The position numbers and the translations under genes were made by a program. From Sciurus carolinensis (lineage: Eukaryota > Chordata > Mammalia > Rodentia > Sciuridae), in assembly GCF_902686445.1 (NCBI RefSeq), contig NC_062232.1, forward strand, positions 31,888,954 to 31,952,953: a DNA stretch of 64,000 nucleotides. The letters are read 5' to 3'. The notes beneath the pieces were generated by a model. The model ran no database searches and was not told where the DNA came from. It was given only the letters and a program-made list of their open reading frames with translations. This document shows positions 1 to 10,620 of this stretch, one piece after another (position 1 is the stretch's first letter; the number at the start of each line of letters is the position of its first letter).

Positions 1-160
1 TTACTTGCCACTGTGCCTGGACACCTCTGACTGCTTGATAATCTCTTCCACATGTATGCCTTTGATCTGTCCCTCTGCTTAATACACCCTCTTTTCTTCA
101 TCTACCAGGAAGTATCCTCCTGAGCTAAGACTTTGTAAATTATCTCTTGTAATGCTGTAG

Positions 161-210
<50 letters not shown>

Positions 211-390
211 ACTCTCCATTAGGCAGTGAGAGCTCTGAGGGAGAGGAATGGTTTTGTCCATCTTGGTGTCATGATTGTCATGTATCTTGTATAGGAGTAT
301 GGGTCTGGCCATGAGGTCACTGGAAATGATGAATAAATGAAAAGTTAGGGGTGAGTCTAATCTGATTATTTTAAAAAAAATTTTTTTTAG
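1..390. other. Unassigned flank with (TTA)n
   Basis: Apart from the TTA microsatellite at 162-208, I see no gene, exon or clear repeat here. It is ordinary AT-rich mammalian sequence. Confidence 0.5.
162..208. repeat. (TTA)n microsatellite
   Basis: An uninterrupted run of about 15 TTA units. No SINE tail abuts it, so it looks like a free-standing simple repeat. It is likely to vary in length between individuals. Confidence 0.95.
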
Positions 391-484
391 ACATTTATTT
401 ATTTATTTAATGTGGTGCTGAGAATCAAACCCAGTGCCTCACGTGCCAGGCAAGTGCTCTACCACTGAGCCACAACCCCAGCCC
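391..484 (-). mobile_element. ID-type SINE (tRNA-derived), antisense
   Basis: The plus strand carries the reverse complement of a squirrel ID element: a T/ATTT-rich tail (391-411), then the GTGGTGCTGAGAATCAAACCC block (complement of the B box) and the CACTGAGCCACAACCCCAGCC block (complement of the 5' end and A box). It ends exactly where the L1 target-site duplication begins, so the L1 inserted at the 5' edge of this SINE. The words around 362-372 and 1208-1221 could be a diverged TSD of the ID element, but this is weak. Confidence 0.85.
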
Positions 485-1221
485 CTGACTAGTGTTTTTT
501 TTTTTATTGTAAACAAATGGGATACATGTTGTTTCTCTATTTGTACATGGAGTAAAGGCATACCATTTGCGTAATCATAAATTTACATAGGGTAATGTTG
601 TTTGATTCATTCTGTTATTTTTTCCCTTCCCCCCACCCCTCCACCCCTCTTTTCCCTCTATACAGTCCTTCCTTCCTCCATTCTTACCACCCTCCTTATC
701 CCTAACCCTAAACCTAACCCTAACCCTAATGCTAACCCCTCCCACCCCCCATTATATGTCCTCATCCGCTTATCAGTGAGATCATTCGTCCTTTAGTTTT
801 TTTGAGATTGGCTTATCTCACTTAGCATGATATTCTCCAATTTCATCCATTTGCCTGCAAATGCCATAATTTTATCATTCTTCATGGCAGAGTAATATTC
901 CATTGTATATATATGCCACAGTTTCTTTATCCATTCATCAACTGAAGGGCATCTAGGTTGGTTCCACAATCTGGCTATGGTGAATTGAGCAGCAGTGAAC
1001 ATTGATGTGGCATGTGGCTGTATCTCTGTAGTATGCTGATTTTAAGTCCTTTGGATATAGGCCAAGGAGTGGGATAGCTGGGTCAAATGGTGGTTCCATT
1101 CCAAGTTTTCTGAGGAATCTCCACACTGCTTTCCAGAGTGGCCACACTAATTTGCAACCCCACCAGCAATGTATGAGTGTACCTTTTTCCCCACATCCTC
1201 GCCAACACTGACTAGTGTTTT
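485..1221 (-). mobile_element. 5'-truncated L1 retrotransposon with 14-bp TSD
   Basis: An L1 insertion on the minus strand. CTGACTAGTGTTTT occurs at 485-498 and again at 1208-1221, a perfect 14-bp TSD. On the element strand it runs from a truncated 5' end (about 1207) through the end of ORF2, then a purine-rich 3' UTR and a short poly(A) (T run at 495-505). ORF2 C-terminal words typical of L1 can be read in two frames (1147-953 and 1002-793), so at least one frameshift separates them and the copy is dead. Only about 0.7 kb is present, against roughly 6 kb for a full L1. There is no promoter and no reverse transcriptase core. Confidence 0.93.
700..738 (-). repeat. Telomere-like TTAGGG repeats inside the L1 3' UTR
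   Basis: The plus strand reads CCCTAACCCTAAACCTAACC and continues with further CCCTAA units, some imperfect (CCTAAACC, CCTAATGC). On the L1 sense strand these are about six TTAGGG-like units in the G-rich part of the 3' UTR. They lie well inside the L1 and not at its ends. They may have grown from the native G-rich tract or been added later. Confidence 0.85.
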
Positions 1222-3950
1222 AATGAACTGCTTTGTACCAGCAGCCTGGATCTGCATCACTTGTGATATCACTAATCTTTAAGAAAACTCCGTATAAAAC
1301 TATGTAATCCTGGAAAATACAAAAAATTAAGGGTGAAGAAATTACTTAGGAAGTAAAGTACAATTAAAACAGTAGCAATCCGTTTTATATGTCTAGTTGT
1401 CTTCAAAAAGTAATGCTTATTTAGCATTGTTTTGTGAAGGAGCAAAGAATGTGAAATGAATTAATGCAACAAAGTATTAATCTTGATTTTTAATTCCTGC
1501 TTTCATCCATTTACACAATGACTAATGTACAGCAGTAGAAATGAATGAATCATTTAATATACAACACTAAGGATGCATTGTATTAATACAGTAAGTTAAA
1601 GAAGGTCCCTCAGGATTGCATGATAGGATTATTTCAAAGATGGGCACATGATTCCTGATAGTGGTTATCTTGGTATAAGGGAGGCAGGGGCAGGGAATGG
1701 GGACCATTATAGAGGGAATGTAAGTTATTGTCCGTGTTCTAGTCTCCATGTTAGATAATGGGTTCATGTATGTATGAATATAATAAACACAAATGAACAA
1801 GACCATGATAAGTTCATAGTTAATCAAGGATTTTAATTAATATGATTTATCCAATTCTCTGAGCTCTACACTTTAAAAATCCCTATGTCAAGTATTAGGA
1901 CAGCTTCCATCCTTTGACCCTGTGTTGAAGATTATCTAAGCACATATGTAAAAAATATATTTTTGTAAGGTAAAAAGGGCAACAAAATGACCAAAATATA
2001 AAATGTAGTATTAATAGTGAGTTCAAGGACAATAGGCATTATGAAAATGAGAAAGTAATGGGAACACCACACAGATAGCCAGTCTTTTTTGAGTCAATCA
2101 AGGCCTGGGAATGTGGAACTGAATTGCAATCAGCTTTAATGGAGTCCCATTTTGTGGTGCTTGTGTTAGCTTGTCCTACATTTTCTTGGCAGCAGGAAGG
2201 AAGCAAAGGGCACTATTCAAAGAAAGGCAACTGTGCAAGGCTTGTGAGAAAAATATGCATCCTATTTTTTTCTATGTTGCATGCCACAAAAAGAAAGGCT
2301 TGCCTTCCAATTTGTGAGAAATACTCTTCATCTGAAAATGATCTTAATATTTCTCCTAACCACACTCTTTCTCCTGCTCAATTTCTTGTCAATCCTACAT
2401 TCTCTTTTCTGCTCGAATCCTTGAAATCTCTTTCTAGTAGCAGTTGGTGCAAAACAATGTGCATTTATTTTGGCGGCAGCCTTTTCTAGGGTCCATGCCA
2501 GAATGTCTGCCTTCACAATGAGCTAGTTTTAAGGCACTTTAGATTTCAGCTGATTCCCAGTATCAGATGTGAACAGATAAAATTCTCTCTGGGAATAAAA
2601 TCTGTCTTTATGCAGGAGCTTTAGTTATCCTCTTGGCACAGTCCAGAGAGAGGAATTGAGCATTGTTTGGTTTCCCAAATCATTTAAAAAACTATATCAT
2701 GAGTGTCTTCCTGTCTCCTTGGTGATATGTGGCCATTTTCTTCTGGAAGAGCTATTCCATATATTTTTAGTAAGAGCAGGAGAGGATGGATATTTGAGTG
2801 AGCTGTGTACCCAGCTGGAAGGCCTAAGCATACAAAGGGTCTTAAGTTTCCCTTGATGTTGTTCCCCCCACCCCCCTACTTTTTTTTTTCCTTTTCATAA
2901 AGCACAGAAATGGAAGGCCCACTTGTGGAAAGCATCTCACTTAGGGCTTACTGGCTGCCATTCTATTCTTTGGCTCTTTGTTCTGTTTCTTCTGTCAGCA
3001 AGAAGTGCATAAGCTCTGCCAACTGTTTGTCACTTCCAGAGACATTAGTCTGTTTTGGTCACGACTGTCCGGCTTAGCCCAGTTAACAGTGAAATCTTAC
3101 AATTTGATGACCTATAAATAGAAGAACCGAGAGAGTATAAGTTAACTTTGTTTTTATGTTTCCCAGGCCTCGTTTCTCTTGTCTAGTTAGCTAGCAAGAG
3201 TCCTAGACTTGTAATTGCACTTGGCATCATGTCAGCATACCTCCCTTTCAGGATCACACACCCAGGGCTTAGAATGGACTGTGACTTTAGGAAAAAGGTT
3301 TTTTTGAGATGGCAGTAGTGACATTTTTATTTCTGTCATCTTCCTGGTATAGGTTAATTTGTCCATTTGGAGCCAAACTGTGACCTCATTAATGCCATCA
3401 TTGAAGAAGCCAGCCAGCTGTGTGCAAGCATTAGATTGAACTATCTGAATCTCCCTTCATGCTAGATTGGGAGAAATCCCATGAGTGGGCCTCTAGGAGG
3501 CCAGCTTAAACTTCATCACAACATAGCAGAAGAGTTCCTAGAAGTAATGCACAAGCATTCTTCATGCCTGTGCTTACGTAACATTTGCCAGTGTTCCACT
3601 GGCCAAAGCAAGTCACATCACCAATTCCATGTCATTGTCGGGGGAGACTACACAAAGGCTTGGGTATGGGGAGGTGTGACTTATTGGGGGGCCTTAGTGT
3701 AATTATCTCCCAGAGTGGAGCATTAAGTTGCTGAAGACTTAAAATGGAAGCAATGCTCTGGTTGCTGGGATGAGGTGTGAAAGCTAAGGACAGGAAAACC
3801 ACCCTTCTGCATTGATGCGATGAGTGTGATCTGAATAAGAAATCATAGGACAGTCTGGGGAAGGGAATTTTATGAAAAGTGTCTTTAAGTATGAAACCTC
3901 ATCACTTTTGCATGTTCTTGGGCAGAGAAGGCACCAACGGTAGTGAATAA
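1222..3950. other. Unassigned, no gene seen
   Basis: About 2.7 kb without a recognisable repeat or exon. The short open frames here (for example 2124-2489 plus) show no domain, no composition bias and no convincing splice sites. A C-rich then T-rich run lies at 2865-2890. Diverged repeats may be present beyond what I can recognise by eye. Confidence 0.5.
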
Positions 3951-3954
3951 ATGT

Positions 3955-4855
3955 GAAGATTAATAGATCAGTTTACATAAAAATAAGGAACCTTTACATG
4001 TCAGACACCATGAATAAACAAGGAAAACACAAACTGGGAAGATTATTGAAAATAGACAAAAATTAACAAGAAAGACAGAAATGGTAAAGGATCTGAATAG
4101 CTGTTTCTCCAAGGCAGATATGCAAAAGGCCAATAAGCACAAGAAAAATATTTAATTTTAAACCTTAGGAAGATGGAAATGAAAATGCAATAAGATACCA
4201 CTTAATGTTCACTAGAGTGTCTATAATAAAAAAAGACAGTGTTGTGAAGCATGTGCAAAAGTTACAACCCTCATACATTGCGGGTAGCAATATAAACTGG
4301 CATTTCCTTAAATGGTAAACATACAGTTACCATATGATCCAGCAATTCCACTCCTAGATATGCACCCAAGAGAACTGAAAACATACTTCAAATATACACT
4401 TGTATGTAAATGTTCAGAATAGCATTACTCATAATAGCCCTAAACAACCCAAATATTCATCAGTTAATGACTGGATAAGTAAAATGTGTGTGTGTGTGTG
4501 CAAACAATGGACTATTATTTGGCAATTAAAAAGAATGGAGTACTGGCTCATGCTACATAATGGATGAATCTTGAAAATATTCCGAGTTAAAAGGCCAGTC
4601 ACATAAGGCTCCATATTCTATGATTCCACTTATATAAAACCCCAGAATAGGCAACTCTATAGAGTCAGAAAATAGATTACCATTTGCCTAGCACTGAATA
4701 ATATGGAGGAATTTGGGAAGAATAACTACAGTGTGTGAGTTTCTTTAATATAGTGTAAAAATATATCATTTTATGCATAACTAATATTTTTAAAAGGAAT
4801 TCAAAATAGGTTGGTTTCAGGAAATTCAGTGATAAATGGAGATTAAAATTGAAAA
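3955..4855 (+). mobile_element. Old L1 fragment (ORF2 3' part and 3' UTR), sense
   Basis: A diverged L1 in sense orientation. The plus strand contains recognisable L1 ORF2 3' words: the accurate-order blocks around 4080-4140 (tolerance of AAGGCAGATATGCAAAAGGCC), 4330-4370 (CATATGATCCAGCAATTCCA) and 4510-4600 (a block before GGATGAATCTTGAAAATAT). Many stops and indels break the frame. Divergence suggests an L1M-age (early placental) copy. A short (TG)n at 4487-4500 has grown inside it. Confidence 0.85.
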
Positions 4856-4859
4856 GCAT

Positions 4860-5885
4860 CAGGACCTAGCCCAACTGGAAGTGCCAGAGGGAGGAAGTTA
4901 GAAAATGTCTTAAGACAAGGTATTAATTGACTTTGATCTTGGGACCTAGAAGAACCAGAGTTGCAGCCTTTTTCAATGTATTAGGTCATATTTTTTAGAA
5001 TAGTAGCTGATGTGGTTAAGTGTAATCTCTTGGTCCTGGAATCCTGAATCCTAAGTCTGTAATACCTGCACATGATTAATGCAACCAAAGACATCTGTCC
5101 TCATATTTCTGCCTCACTGGAAGCTATTACTGTGACTTTCCTGCACCTCAAGAAGATGCACCTAAATTGGAGCTTGGACACTTTTTCCCCAGTGGCAGCA
5201 TTTTTAAATGATTAGATTTCTTTACGATGTCAGTTTTATTGTAAATCTATTGTGATTAGGCATTTAAGATCATTCATAACATTGTTTATATGAGGAAATG
5301 TGTCCCAGTTTTAAACAAATGATTTAGAAGTGATCTTTTAGAAACCCAGCATTTTTTGTGAGACAGAACTGCCTACATTTCAGAGCTCCTCTCTGAATTT
5401 TGGTGTGCATGTAGAGGAGGACAGCCTGAGAAAATAAGATAAGAGGCCCCAGTTCTTTTTTTAGATTAATACATTGTCAAATTGCTATTCTAGCATATGC
5501 TGCTCCGATTTTCTGGGAGCTAATGTAGAAGTCTGCACTTTAGCTTGTTAGATATGATTTGCATGCAGTTGACATACCAGAACTCCCTTGTATGATGAAT
5601 TTCATTAATCTAGTGACTTGTAAAAAGAGCTTGAATTAAACGCTTCTTCATGCTCCAGAGACTGCATTGGGCTGCTCTGTATTGGTTTCCAGAGTTTCTC
5701 CAAGTGTAGTGATGTAAAAACGAAAAGACAGCTAGGAATGCAAGATAATCCAGAGGCCTGTGGGTATAACATTGCAGATGTTGAAACAGGGAAAAATAAT
5801 ATAGCTTTATTTAGATGTCTCATTTAGTATAACTATTTTTTTCTCTCTTCCTTCATAAGACAATCATACCCTCAGTTTCTCTATA
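4860..5885. other. Unassigned, no gene seen
   Basis: About 1 kb of AT-rich sequence with no recognised repeat, exon or regulatory motif. Confidence 0.45.
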
Positions 5886-5887
5886 AT

Positions 5888-6055
5888 AGTGGTTCATACT
5901 TAGGTAAGTTTCAGGCATCTGTAAATCAAGTAACATGCAGAGACCTAGACCCCAAACTCAGAGTTTCAGATTCAGTAGGCTAGTGGTGGGGCCAGAGAAT
6001 CTGCATTTTCAACAAACACCCAAGCGATCAATGCTGCCATTGCTAGACCAGCTCC
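5888..6055. mobile_element. MER5-type hAT-Charlie fragment
   Basis: The sequence runs from a GTGGTTC-like start through words shared with MER5/Charlie non-autonomous DNA transposons (CAGAGTTTCAGATTCAGTAGG, then GGGGCCAGAGAATCTGCATTT) to a decayed inverted end. It is diverged, with no transposase. Family-level call only. Confidence 0.65.
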
Positions 6056-6362
6056 CCTCCTTTTAGTAGCATTCATCTAGAACATTTGGAAAGCCATTTT
6101 CAATTCTAATGTACCTTAATTCTGTGATTTCATGTTTGGATATCTGAGGTATATACATGGGACCAAAAAATGAGCACTGATCATTGAACTTGCTCAGCCA
6201 TCTTTAGGACACATTTTCTTTCTGGCCCTGCAGAAAACAAAACATGGCCATTCGTACTATGTGCAGAATCTGGGCTCTGGTCTAATTTTAGGCTTGAGGA
6301 ACAACAACAAGGTGTGAAAGAGGAGAAGCCAATCTGAATTGGAATTAAGATAAGTGAATTTT

Positions 6363-6543
6363 TTTTTTTTTGGTACAGGGGGATTGAACTCAGGGGTGCT
6401 TTACCGCTGAGCCACATCCCCAGCCCTTTTTATTTAGAGACGGGGTCTCACTCAGTTGCTGAGGCTGGCTTGGAACTTGCAGTCCTCCTGCCTCAGGCTC
6501 CGAGTTGCTGAGATTACAGGTGTGCATCACCATGCCCAGCATC
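6363..6543 (-). mobile_element. Composite B1/ID SINE, antisense, 11-bp TSD
   Basis: AAGTGAATTTT at 6352-6362 and 6544-6554 is a perfect TSD. Between the copies the plus strand shows a poly(T) tail, then the complement of the ID part (GGATTGAACTC...GAGCCACATCCCCAGCCC), then the complement of the 7SL/B1 part (GAGACGGGGTCTCACTCAGT... CTGAGATTACAGGTGTGCA). This B1-plus-ID order is the squirrel-type composite SINE. It is near full length. Confidence 0.93.
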
Positions 6544-6554
6544 AAGTGAATTTT

Positions 6555-7305
6555 GAGTAGCTTTGAAGTTGTACATTTTTGCTTTTGGGGCATTACCCAA
6601 CTCTGGAATCCTCTGAATCTTTCCTACCTTACCTTGGCCTCTCATGGGGAAGGATCCCAGTCTTTCAGAAATATGGGAGAATTGGATAAATAAAGCAAAA
6701 GGGAAGGAGATGGCGAGTGCTGAGAGTTGTAGTCTAGTAAAAAGGGCCACCGAGCTGTTAGTTCCTTTAAACATTTGTTTCCTTTAGGCTGTTTGCGCTT
6801 CCTGTTCCTGTTTGAGTTCTTGAGATGCCATTTAAGGAGAACAAAGTGAAGTAACTGAACTGTCAATTTTTACCAAGGGTCCTGACAATCTAATGTTCCA
6901 AAACATTTGACTGCTGACCACCCCTATGGCAGAATACAGGATAGGCAACCCTCACTTAAGAGGATGGTATATGATTTTAAAATGCTGAATGTCATTGCTT
7001 TTATTTTCTGGCCATATCTTAGTGGAGCAGAGCTATGTGGGCACTTTCTCAGGTGCCATTTCTGAAGCTTGTTGGAGATAATTCTTGAGAAATATTAAAC
7101 ATTAAAAAATGGTCTGCTCTGCCTCTTTATTATTATATATTATCTATTTGATATGTATTCATTACATTTAATTTTTACTTCATATTTTATTCATTCCCTT
7201 GTATTATGACAGCCACACATAATCGAATAATCAGAAATTCCTGGCCCAAAGAAAAATTCTCCCAATTCCATTCATTAGAGATAACTTTCTTTAACATGTT
7301 TTGAA
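6555..7305. other. Unassigned, no gene seen
   Basis: About 750 bases with no recognised repeat. The minus-strand open frames at 6514-6866 overlap the neighbouring SINE and have no protein-like features. Confidence 0.45.
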
Positions 7306-7346
7306 TTTTCTTTCTTTCTTTCTTTCTCTCTTTCTTTCTTTCTTTT

Positions 7347-7389
<43 letters not shown>

Positions 7390-7423
7390 CTTTCTTTCTT
7401 TCTCTCTTTCTTTCTTTCTTTCT

Positions 7424-7463
<40 letters not shown>

Positions 7464-7588
7464 TTTCTTTCCTTCCTTCCTTCCTTCTCTTTTTTTCTTT
7501 CTTTTTCTTTCCTTCCTTCCTTCCTTCTCTTTTTTTCTTTCTTTCTTTCCTCCTCCTTCTTCTTCTCCTCCTCCTCCTCCCTCTCCCC
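7306..7588. repeat. Polypyrimidine tract: (CTTT)n, (CCTT)n, (CCT)n
   Basis: About 280 bases that are almost purely C/T on the plus strand. CTTT units give way to two copies of a CCTT-rich block, each followed by CTCTTTTTTTC, and then CTT/CCT triplets. The tract abuts the antisense composite SINE at 7589, so it is most simply the expanded and mutated A-rich tail of that SINE (GAAA/GGAA on the SINE strand). Long open frames of Lys/Arg/Glu on one strand and Phe/Leu/Ser on the other are artefacts of this composition. Confidence 0.95.
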
Positions 7589-7802
7589 TTTCTACTGGGG
7601 ATTGAACCCAAGGGCACTTGGGTTTAAAGAAATACTGCATGCCAAGCCCCCTTTTTATATATATAGTTTTTACTTAGGAACAGGGTCTCGCTAAGTTACT
7701 TAGGGCCTCGTTAGGTTGCTGAGGCTGGCTTTGAACTTGAGATTCTCCTGCCTGTGCCTCCCTAGTCTCTGGGATCACAGGTGTACACCACTGCCCCCGG
7801 CT
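7589..7802 (-). mobile_element. Composite B1/ID SINE, antisense
   Basis: The ID-part complement begins at ACTGGGGATTGAACCCAAGG and is altered in its middle. The 7SL/B1-part complement (CAGGGTCTCGCTAAGTTACT ... GGGATCACAGGTGTACACC) follows after a short T/A-rich linker. The tail is the polypyrimidine tract to its left. Confidence 0.88.
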
Positions 7803-7829
7803 ATTTATTTGTTTCTTAATTAACTTTTT

Positions 7830-8400
7830 TAAAAAAGCATTTTGCCATACATCATTCTGTATATTTTCCTAATGCTTAGTATCCTTATTTTCTACAAAAA
7901 TGGACTCCTGCTATCTGAACAGCCTAATCACCTTTTCCTGATAATAATATTGCAGACACATTTTCATTTCTCTCAGTACATTGCTATGATCCAAGTCTAC
8001 ATTGTATGAATACACCTGCATGATATTCTTGTTCTTTATTTTGCCATTGAGCCCTGTTGTGATGACCTATCCTGCATGTGCATTTTTTAAAATATGTATT
8101 TTTAAAATATATTTGTTGATAGACCTTTATTTTAATCACTTATTTATATGTGGTGCTGAGAATCGAACCCAGTGCCTCATACATGCTAGGCAAGTGCTCT
8201 ACCACTGAGCCATAACCCCAGCCCCTGCATGTGCATGTTTACAGGAGTGTCTAGTCACCTCCCAAGGGTAACTCCTTAGATGCTGAATCCTGGGTTCAAG
8301 TATGGATACAATGTAAATGCTTTTGATGCCCAGTGCTACATTGCCCATAGAGAAGTGGGCCTGTTCACATACTCTCTCAACAATGTCTGATTAGCAATCT
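7830..8400 (-). mobile_element. Ancient L1-like fragment, antisense, split by an ID SINE
   Basis: Both sides of the ID insertion at 8084-8223 keep the word order of an antisense L1 ORF2 end: a stretch like the GTAACTCCTTAGATGCTGAAT block (target of the usual 'correct for age' L1M motif), then TGCCCATAGAGAAGTG and CTCTCTCAACAATGT. It is heavily diverged and no frame survives. Family-level call. Confidence 0.5.
8084..8223 (-). mobile_element. Long-form ID SINE, antisense, 13-bp TSD
   Basis: CCTGCATGTGCAT at 8071-8083 and 8224-8236 is a perfect 13-bp TSD. The insert is an ID element whose 3' part is extended (on the plus strand GATAGACCTTTATTTTAATC precedes GTGGTGCTGAGAATCGAACC). The same extended form occurs at 50,736 and 63,023, so it is a distinct subtype. 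Confidence 0.93.
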
Positions 8401-9300
8401 GTGTTTGAAAACAAGTTGCTATTTTTTTTAAAAAAGCAACTTCATAGTGTTAGAGAATTTAAGTGTTATTTTTTGAATGAAAGCATTAGCAAGCTGAATG
8501 TATTTGAAATGTTGCTGGTGAATATTGTTTGGAGCTGTCTGTCTTCACACAACCCTCCTGCAACATTTTTGCACTGCCTGGATAATGAACCAGTTCTATT
8601 ATTAGTGGAAGATAGTGGGAGAGACTACAAAATGTTTATCATCGGCTTTCCTCTGTGTTTAGAACTACATGTATAAAAATATTTTTCCTCAAATACTATT
8701 TTATATTTATCTGTGTAGTTGAAAAGCATATGCAGCCAAATATCTGTTCACACATCCATTTCAAGACTGCATTCAGTTTTGATCTCCAACTTTGATACCG
8801 TTTAGAATTAATGGATTTCTGTGCATGGTTCTTGGCATGCAGTATTTCTTTAAAAAGAAAAAAAAGTAAAAAAAAAATTCAGGGACCTCTCTTTCCTACA
8901 AGGGCACAGAGAGCCCTTTGGAAAAAAGAAAACACTCCTTTATTTTCTCAGCGAGGTAGTGGCATATACCTTTGAAAATAAAATTTTAGAATTCTAAAGC
9001 TGTTCTTGACAATTCCTGCAAATACAGTGCTTAGATTTCACACCAGGTTATTAATGGAGACATGGAAGTCTAAAATGATGAAGAAAAGGGTGGATGCAGC
9101 AAAAAAGAATGTTGCTATGTTATGTTAAATTTCCCTGTTGGATCTCAAAAAATGTGCCTTTTGCTAAAGCTAAAGTTCCACTATCAAAATAAGAAGTACT
9201 ACAAAATGTCTGAGGGATTCTTATTCCCCAAACGTGCTTTTGGCATCCCAAAATTTTGTCTGATTTTCATTTATTCTTTAGTTAATTCAGTGCCAGTGCC
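8400..9300. other. Unassigned, no gene seen
   Basis: AT-rich sequence. The plus-strand open frames at 8401-8676 and 9122-9454 have no domain. The second runs into the TG repeat and the ID SINE and is not a gene. Confidence 0.45.
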
Positions 9301-9301
9301 A

Positions 9302-9336
<35 letters not shown>

Positions 9337-9344
9337 TGTGTGTG
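9302..9344. repeat. (TG)n microsatellite
   Basis: About 21 TG units with a single TATG interruption at 9329-9332. It abuts the antisense ID SINE and probably grew from the SINE tail (CA on the SINE strand). Confidence 0.95.
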
Positions 9345-9424
9345 TTTTGTGGTGCTGGGGATTGAACCCAGGGCCTTGTGCATGCGAGGCAGGCACTCTA
9401 CCAACTGAGCTATATCCCCAGCCC
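9345..9424 (-). mobile_element. Young ID SINE, antisense
   Basis: A nearly intact ID element on the minus strand. The plus strand has GTGGTGCTGGGGATTGAACC, the GCATGCGAGGCAGGCACTCT middle and CCAACTGAGCTATATCCCCA. The short duplicated CCAGTG on either side may be part of a TSD. Confidence 0.9.
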
Positions 9425-9497
9425 TCCAGTGTATTTTTTATAGTTTCTCTTTAGGTCTTGACAGAAACTGATAGTCGACTATTTAGTAAATATTTCT

Positions 9498-9707
9498 TTT
9501 TTCTGTTTTTGGTCCATGGGATTGAACCCAGGGGCACTTAGCTACTGAGCCACATCCCCAGCCCTTTTTATTTTCTGTTTTGAGACAGGGTCTCACTGAG
9601 TTGCTTAGGGCCTTGCTAAATTGCTGAGGCTGGTTTTGAACTTGTGATCCTCCAGCCTCAGCTTCCCAAGCTACTGAGATAACAGGCGTGCATCACCCTG
9701 CCCAGAT
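9498..9707 (-). mobile_element. Composite B1/ID SINE, antisense, 17-bp TSD
   Basis: ATTTAGTAAATATTTCT at 9481-9497 and ATTTAATAAACATTTCT at 9708-9724 are a 17-bp TSD with two differences. The ID-part and B1-part complements lie between, in the usual order. The two TSD changes suggest an older insertion than the perfect-TSD copies. Confidence 0.93.
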
Positions 9708-9769
9708 ATTTAATAAACATTTCTAATGCATCTTGTAGGCATTTTATAAATTTCAACTAATACCACTAT

Positions 9770-9945
9770 TCTGTGAGGTATCTTCACAGATGCTTCACAG
9801 ATGAGGAAGCAGAGGCACAGGGCAGCTGTAGAGATTGCCTGAGATCATTCAGCCAGTGGGTGACAAAGCTGGTAGTCCAGCTCAGGCAGTCTGACTGGAA
9901 ATTCAGTGCTCTTAATCACTTTGCTGTGCTGTGTGGCGTATACAC
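9770..9945 (-). mobile_element. MIR SINE, antisense
   Basis: The plus strand carries the reverse complement of MIR: GATGAGGAAGCAGAGGCACA, then CATTCAGCCAGTGGGTGACA, then CTCAGGCAGTCTGACT and TGCTCTTAATCACTTTGCTG. It spans most of the MIR length at the divergence expected of a mammal-wide repeat. Confidence 0.85.
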
Positions 9946-10019
9946 ATGATGGTTTTTAGGAAATGTTAGTTTATATTTTTGACCAGAGGAAACTACTCAC
10001 CATTATTATTCTCCAATAA

Positions 10020-10195
10020 ACCATAGGTCTCATGCTTCAATGCACATGAGAATCAGCTAGCTGGGCAGCTTTTAAAAACAACCTATGCTTTACCCCTGAC
10101 CTGATAAATCATTCTGGGGAGGTGGGATCCAGGCCCCAGTAGTCCTCCCCAGGTGATTCCAGTGACAGCCAGGGTTGAGAAGCTCTTGATTTGGG
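10020..10195. mobile_element. MER5A-type hAT-Charlie element
   Basis: Near full-length, about 175 bases. It contains ATGAGAATCAGCTAGCTGGG, GGTGGGATCCAGGCCCCAGT and CCCAGGTGATTCCAGTGACA, ending CAGGGTTGAGAAGC. These match the MER5A layout of near-palindromic halves. It has no coding capacity. Confidence 0.85.
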
Positions 10196-10454
10196 AGCCT
10201 TTTGACAAAAGAACAGTCTTCAAGTGGAGACAGTTTAGGTTTGGGAAAAATTACTCCTTCTCAAGATTCTGGTTCTGATGATATTTTAGAAAAGTCAGGA
10301 TGTGAATCCATTCATATCAAAATACATTAGCTAGCTTTATTACTTGGCTTAGTGGAATCTGATGCTTGTACTGAAACCAGTGCCCAGTTAGTTTGGACTC
10401 TCTGCACCTGAACTTGGTGGTGAATCTGAAAAGAGGTAAGAGGACATCGGTGGT

Positions 10455-10468
10455 GGGGGGGGGGGGGG
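10455..10468 (+). repeat. G14 homopolymer run
   Basis: Fourteen consecutive G after GGTGGT. Not attached to a recognised repeat. Could form a G-quadruplex. Confidence 0.95.
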
Positions 10469-10620
10469 CAGGCAGGCCATGTTTCAGCCAGATGGCCGAA
10501 CAGTGTGAGACTTGGGCTGTGGTATCCTGAGTTCTCTGTGAATGCTGTAGAATTGTTCATTTCTTTCTTTGACCACAAAAGGGAAGCATTCAGCACATGA
10601 GAATTTGGAAAGAATTTTTT

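Noticed and set aside
700..738. Chromosome end or telomere fusion
   Set aside because: The repeats lie inside a TSD-bounded L1, so they are not a former chromosome end.
2124..2489. 121-codon plus-strand frame
   Set aside because: Low-complexity start, no domain and no conservation evidence available.
3110..3145. Possible core promoter (TATAAATA at about 3,113)
   Set aside because: A lone TATA-like word in AT-rich DNA, with no initiator, CpG island or exon downstream.
7275..7640. Long Lys/Arg/Glu-rich and Phe/Leu/Ser-rich frames on both strands
   Set aside because: Produced by the polypyrimidine tract, which lacks stops in several frames.
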